DNA from: a marine gamma proteobacterium HTCC2080 | GTDB taxonomy: Bacteria; Pseudomonadota; Gammaproteobacteria; Pseudomonadales; Halieaceae | Direction of reading: 5' to 3' | NCBI GenBank assembly: GCA_000169115.1 | Contig: AAVV01000004.1 | Span: 124,001-188,000 of the forward strand | DNA: 64,000 nt | Shown here: positions 60,691 to 64,000 of the stretch, one piece after another | Layout: the number at the start of each line of letters is the position of its first letter | Position numbering within the stretch: position 1 is the first letter of the stretch | The notes under the pieces: model-generated | Told to the model about the DNA's origin: nothing | What the model saw: only the letters and a program-made list of their open reading frames with translations | Databases searched by the model: none | Program-made: the position numbers and the translations under genes

Positions 60691-62778
60691 TCACTGCTGC
60701 AGTATCTCCTCAAAAAGTGTCGCCCGTCGAACTTCTACAAACCGCTGTATGGAGGCCCGATTAACGTCGCAAAAATCGCTAGAGTCGCCATCAATCTCCT
60801 CAGGATTATACGTTTGAGAACATTCTGATTGACCTAAAACCGTTTCAGCATCCGCAGCGTCGGTTGTAGTGATCGCAACGTCGAGCCGCTCACGTCGCTC
60901 TTGTAACCTCGGCGCCAAAACCGCCCAGTCAAAATGCTGATTGAGTATGTTTTCGATCTGGCTGTATAACTGCTCACGATAATCACTATTGGGACTGCCT
61001 TCAGCACCAAAAACGATCTCCCACAAAATAGGGGGATAATTGGGATAAAAAAATCGCCCAGCCCAGTGGGGAGCCATGCCGGTGTCGAAAGCCGTTGTCG
61101 ATGCGAGGTCAGTAAATGCTTCCACATTGAGGATTTGCTGACAAATGGGCAGAAAGGTATTTACCGCACAATTCGGGCCGGTGACATCGATCATCGTGTA
61201 GTCAAAATCCGTCGGAATATAAATCCAGCGACCCGTCGGCTCGTTAAAATACAAATAATAGTTATTGGCGACCCGAACGTAATGGTCAACCGCGCCCAGT
61301 ACAACCTCCATCGCTTGAGCCTTGATAAAACCAGGTACATCGAACCGTTCGGCCAAGGCCTCAGCCGTAGGCCGAGTTTGCACGAAGCTGGCAAAATCTT
61401 GCAGTGCCGCTCTGGCCTCATCGAGGGATTTTTTCTTAGTCTTTAAATCGTAAGTCGGCTTATAGGGGACAAACTGCGAAACGTTGCCGGCGACGCCATC
61501 ACCATTAATATTGGAGTTTACAAATTCTGGATTTAAGTAATTGCCCTCGCCCAGCCACTCCAGCGCCGACTCCGGGTCAGACTTCTCAACACCAATGACA
61601 CAGAAATTCTCATTGTAAAACACCGTCGACGCCTCGTAGGGGTCACAATCGCTATCCGACGCATCGGGCTCTGCTAAATTGCCGGGGGCGCCGGTCTTAA
61701 ACAAATACCCATTTTTATCGAAGTAAAGCTTCAGAAAGGGCTTGTCGATTTGCTCCATCATTGTAAACACGCCCATATTGAACGTTTGAGGCAAGGCGGA
61801 GTTGTACAAGGTTTGACCCTCTGTACCGGTGATCACGAGGTTCACCTGAGCGTGTGTGGCCCGGGCCGCCGGCACACCGGCTGCATTCAATAATTCATGT
61901 GCGAGTACTTCACGTTGGTAAGTCGGGTCGTCACGATTAAAGCGGAATCTAAGCTTTTCCACATCCATAAACTCTCGACCGTCAGCCTCGGGGTATTCTG
62001 CGAGGTCTTGGCCAACAATATCGTAGCAGGGCTCGCCTGAAACGGCGGCGGGGGTGCCATTGGCGTCGATACACGCGTACACACTCTCGTCCTCGTCGAA
62101 CTCTTCATCAAACTTTATCGAGAAGGCGAAGCGCCGAGGTCGATTGGGTTCGCTCTCCTGATCCACTGGATACTGCCGGCTGGTGTTGCCCTGCATCTTG
62201 AAGCCAACTTTTTCAACTTGGGTCTCAGTACCGTCAGCATTCAGATAGGTAAAATCTACTTGGCGATACACCTCGCTATGGGAAAAAGACGTCAAGGGTG
62301 ACGCACTACCGCTGGCATCGTTGATCGAGTAATTCGCACGGATAGTGTCTAACTCAAAAGCACGCCATTCCTCCAAGGTCATAGTTAAGCGCACTTGGTG
62401 TAAACGGTCAGCGGAGAAAAGCTCAGTGGTTGCGTTGCTCGAGCATGAAATGTCAATGTCGGTGACGTCTTGCCCTTCAGTAATGCCCGAGGCACCCTCA
62501 ATATCGCAGTCTAGGCGCGGCGGCTCACTGACAATGACAACTTCGTAAGGAGCGTCTGCTCGAGTGAAATCGGCAAAGACAAAAGCCCCGTCTTGATCAA
62601 CCTCCAGCTGTGTGTCTCCCAACGCTAAGACCAGGGGCTCGCCAGAGTCTAACCCCGCCACCGTGCCTCCTACTGAAAGCAAAGCATTAGGGTTGGCCGT
62701 TGGATCACCACCACCAGCGCCACCCATCAAACTGACAACCGATAATAATTCAGCAAAAAATTTAGTAAGGCTGGACAT
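60691..62778 (-). CDS. CotH-kinase-family protein
   Basis: A 695-aa protein of the CotH family, protein kinase-like enzymes first known from spore coats and now seen in many bacteria. Family landmarks are VGFKMQGNTSRQYPVD, RRFAFSIKFDEEF, LRFRFNRDDPTYQREVLAHE, GVFTMMEQIDKPFLKLYF, KNGYLFKTGAPGNL and IPTDFDYTMIDVTGPNCAV. Upstream is a ~120-aa N-terminal segment including beta-sandwich-like DGAFVFADFTRADAPYEVVI. GGAG lies 8 nt before the ATG. No sporulation is implied: CotH occurs in Gram-negative bacteria as exported or surface proteins. Substrate unknown. Confidence 0.88.
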   Translation of the reverse strand: MSSLTKFFAELLSVVSLMGGAGGGDPTANPNALLSVGGTVAGLDSGEPLVLALGDTQLEVDQDGAFVFADFTRADAPYEVVIVSEPPRLDCDIEGASGITEGQDVTDIDISCSSNATTELFSADRLHQVRLTMTLEEWRAFELDTIRANYSINDASGSASPLTSFSHSEVYRQVDFTYLNADGTETQVEKVGFKMQGNTSRQYPVDQESEPNRPRRFAFSIKFDEEFDEDESVYACIDANGTPAAVSGEPCYDIVGQDLAEYPEADGREFMDVEKLRFRFNRDDPTYQREVLAHELLNAAGVPAARATHAQVNLVITGTEGQTLYNSALPQTFNMGVFTMMEQIDKPFLKLYFDKNGYLFKTGAPGNLAEPDASDSDCDPYEASTVFYNENFCVIGVEKSDPESALEWLGEGNYLNPEFVNSNINGDGVAGNVSQFVPYKPTYDLKTKKKSLDEARAALQDFASFVQTRPTAEALAERFDVPGFIKAQAMEVVLGAVDHYVRVANNYYLYFNEPTGRWIYIPTDFDYTMIDVTGPNCAVNTFLPICQQILNVEAFTDLASTTAFDTGMAPHWAGRFFYPNYPPILWEIVFGAEGSPNSDYREQLYSQIENILNQHFDWAVLAPRLQERRERLDVAITTTDAADAETVLGQSECSQTYNPEEIDGDSSDFCDVNRASIQRFVEVRRATLFEEILQQ

Positions 62779-63204
62779 GTTCTCAACTCCTACTGCACGC
62801 CAAAGAGCCTGCTCAAAACCTTATCAACTCAATCGTTAACTTGCCAGACGACTGGTTTGCAAAAGTACTACGAAGCTTGTCGCCTGTTTAAGCAGAAATC
62901 TCGAAAATCAACATCCGCTCTGACCGTAGGTTCTAGAAGTTTGATTCGACGAGACAGCATGCAGCTGAAGGCCCCGCAGCGACCATTATGTTAAAAGGCC
63001 ATTGCGAGATTGAGACGCTCCTGAATTCCACACCAGAGTCACTGCTCTTACGAGTTTCAGCGTGCTAGTAAAGTCGCATTGGATATACTCTGCATAGAAA
63101 GCCGCAAGATTGATTACGTTTCAGCCCGCGATGAACAGGTAAGCAGCACACCCAAGCAGCCGATTCCTACTACACTCTTTTTATAGGGGTAGACCTGAGC
63201 GCCA
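62779..63204. other. Intergenic region with no recognised feature
   Basis: About 426 bp between two leftward genes. I see no ORF with family resemblance, no tRNA and no clear terminator; it should contain the promoter of the CotH-like gene. Confidence 0.5.
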
Positions 63205-64000
63205 TCAGGCCCTTTTACGTCGACCGCGCCGGGAGCTTGTCTCTGAATCGGCAGCGTTGGGGTCGGGTAAATTCTTCCAAGCGACACCCAAAGCCAGGTC
63301 CATGGCAGCGGCATCAAAGGTCCCTTTAGAGGTACTGTTGAGTGCCTCGACCATAGCGGCAACGTGTTCTGGCGTAGTGCCACAACAACCGCCAATGACA
63401 GTGGCACCGGCGTCTCGGGCAAAAACAGCGTACTGCGCCATGAGCTCAGGGCTGCCGTGATAATGAATGGCACCGTCGACATACTCTGGAATCCCGCAGT
63501 TACCTTTGGCTGCTACGGGTATCACTGAGTTAGTTGCCAGCATCTCACGGGTGGAGTGCATTAATTCAGCGGGGCCCACGCCACAGTTTGCCCCCATCAC
63601 ACTTAAGCCCAGTTCCTCTGCACACTGTACAAAGTCCGTCGGGGTAATACCCATCATGGAGCGTTTAGCCGTATCAAACGTCATGGTGGCGCAAACGGGT
63701 AGCCCGGTCTTTTTACCGGCCTCCGCCGCCGCTGCGACCTCTTCATTAGCCGACATGGTTTCAATCCACAGAACGTCAGCTCCACCCTCCGCCAAGGCCT
63801 CCGCTTGCTCGGTGAAACAAGTGACTGCGGCTTCATAAGTTAGAGCTCCCATAGGCTCAAACAGCTCCCCCGTGGGGCCAATAGACCCTGCCACTAACGC
63901 CTTTCGACCGGTTTTTTGGGCGTGCGCTTCCACCGCTTGTCGTGCCAAGTTTGCCGCGGCGATATTGAGTTCGCGGACACGGTTTTCGGCTTGGTGCAGT
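63205..64000 (-). CDS. Homocysteine S-methyltransferase family protein, N-terminus cut by window edge
   Basis: The visible 264 residues are the C-terminal part of a zinc methyltransferase of the homocysteine S-methyltransferase/BHMT-like family. Motifs are RKALVAGSIGPTGELFEPMG, DVLWIETMSANEE, VCATMTFDTAKRSMMG, VMGANCGVGPAELMHST and the zinc-ligand GGCCGTTPEH. Cys in GANCGVG and the GGCC pair are the expected zinc ligands. The frame continues in-frame to base 64000, so the true start is outside the window. Substrate may be homocysteine with a betaine-type or S-methylmethionine-like donor. No methionine gene is adjacent in the window. Confidence 0.93.
   Translation of the reverse strand, partial: LHQAENRVRELNIAAANLARQAVEAHAQKTGRKALVAGSIGPTGELFEPMGALTYEAAVTCFTEQAEALAEGGADVLWIETMSANEEVAAAAEAGKKTGLPVCATMTFDTAKRSMMGITPTDFVQCAEELGLSVMGANCGVGPAELMHSTREMLATNSVIPVAAKGNCGIPEYVDGAIHYHGSPELMAQYAVFARDAGATVIGGCCGTTPEHVAAMVEALNSTSKGTFDAAAMDLALGVAWKNLPDPNAADSETSSRRGRRKRA

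Overview
The window looks like a chromosome segment of a marine, heterotrophic gammaproteobacterium, perhaps near the Halieaceae/Cellvibrionales/SAR92 lineages. That placement is an inference from gene content: four TonB-dependent receptors (TBDRs), Tat-exported oxidoreductases, Fur and Zur control, fatty-acid-type CoA enzymes and a selenocysteine system. No rRNA, insertion sequence, phage or CRISPR array was seen. Both ends cut through genes: an aldehyde dehydrogenase on the left and a homocysteine methyltransferase on the right.

Layout. (1) 1-12.4 kb is a putative catabolic and uptake island. A leftward operon runs from a membrane protein through a TBDR, a secreted double cupin, a Tat-exported FAD oxidoreductase and an acyl-CoA synthetase to the aldehyde dehydrogenase. 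It diverges from a paralogous Tat FAD oxidoreductase and a NylB/class-C beta-lactamase-like hydrolase. The divergent promoter carries a perfect 16+16 bp inverted repeat, and a TetR regulator lies nearby. (2) 12.5-19.5 kb holds a 1065-aa TBDR, an internally duplicated lipoprotein and a PhoB-type response regulator, with Pho-box-like repeats upstream of the TBDR. (3) 19.7-26.5 kb is a compact zinc-starvation regulon: DUF1826, ZigA, a second COG0523 GTPase, a His-rich ZnuD-like TBDR, a small Cys-rich secreted protein, MerC and Zur. Three related operators of form ATGATAY-N3-RTATCWT mark its promoters. (4) 26.5-38 kb is mixed: an acyltransferase, a TAG-like glycosylase, a Fur-controlled DUF6607 pair, YaeQ, an HxlR/OYE divergon, an M28 peptidase and a Fur-controlled siderophore receptor. 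(5) 37.9-49.9 kb contains catabolic enzymes: carotenoid oxygenase, two thiolases, amidase, M28 peptidase, amidohydrolase, and a biotin carrier with a carboxyltransferase. (6) 50-57.7 kb is a selenium locus: selA and selB (4-bp overlap), tRNA-Sec, three small genes, then two convergent genes each interrupted by an in-frame UGA. (7) 57.7-64 kb holds a DUF3604 lipoprotein, a Coq4-like protein, a CotH-kinase protein and the truncated methyltransferase.

The most noteworthy result is in region 6. Two genes that ordinary ORF calling would break at UGA are best read as redox selenoproteins: W-U-P-P-C fused to a DsbD-alpha-like C-terminus, and W-U-P-Y-C behind three membrane helices. Both UGAs sit in the same 9-nt context (TGGTGACCT), both are followed at 13-14 nt by a hairpin, and both lie within 4.5 kb of selA-selB-selC.
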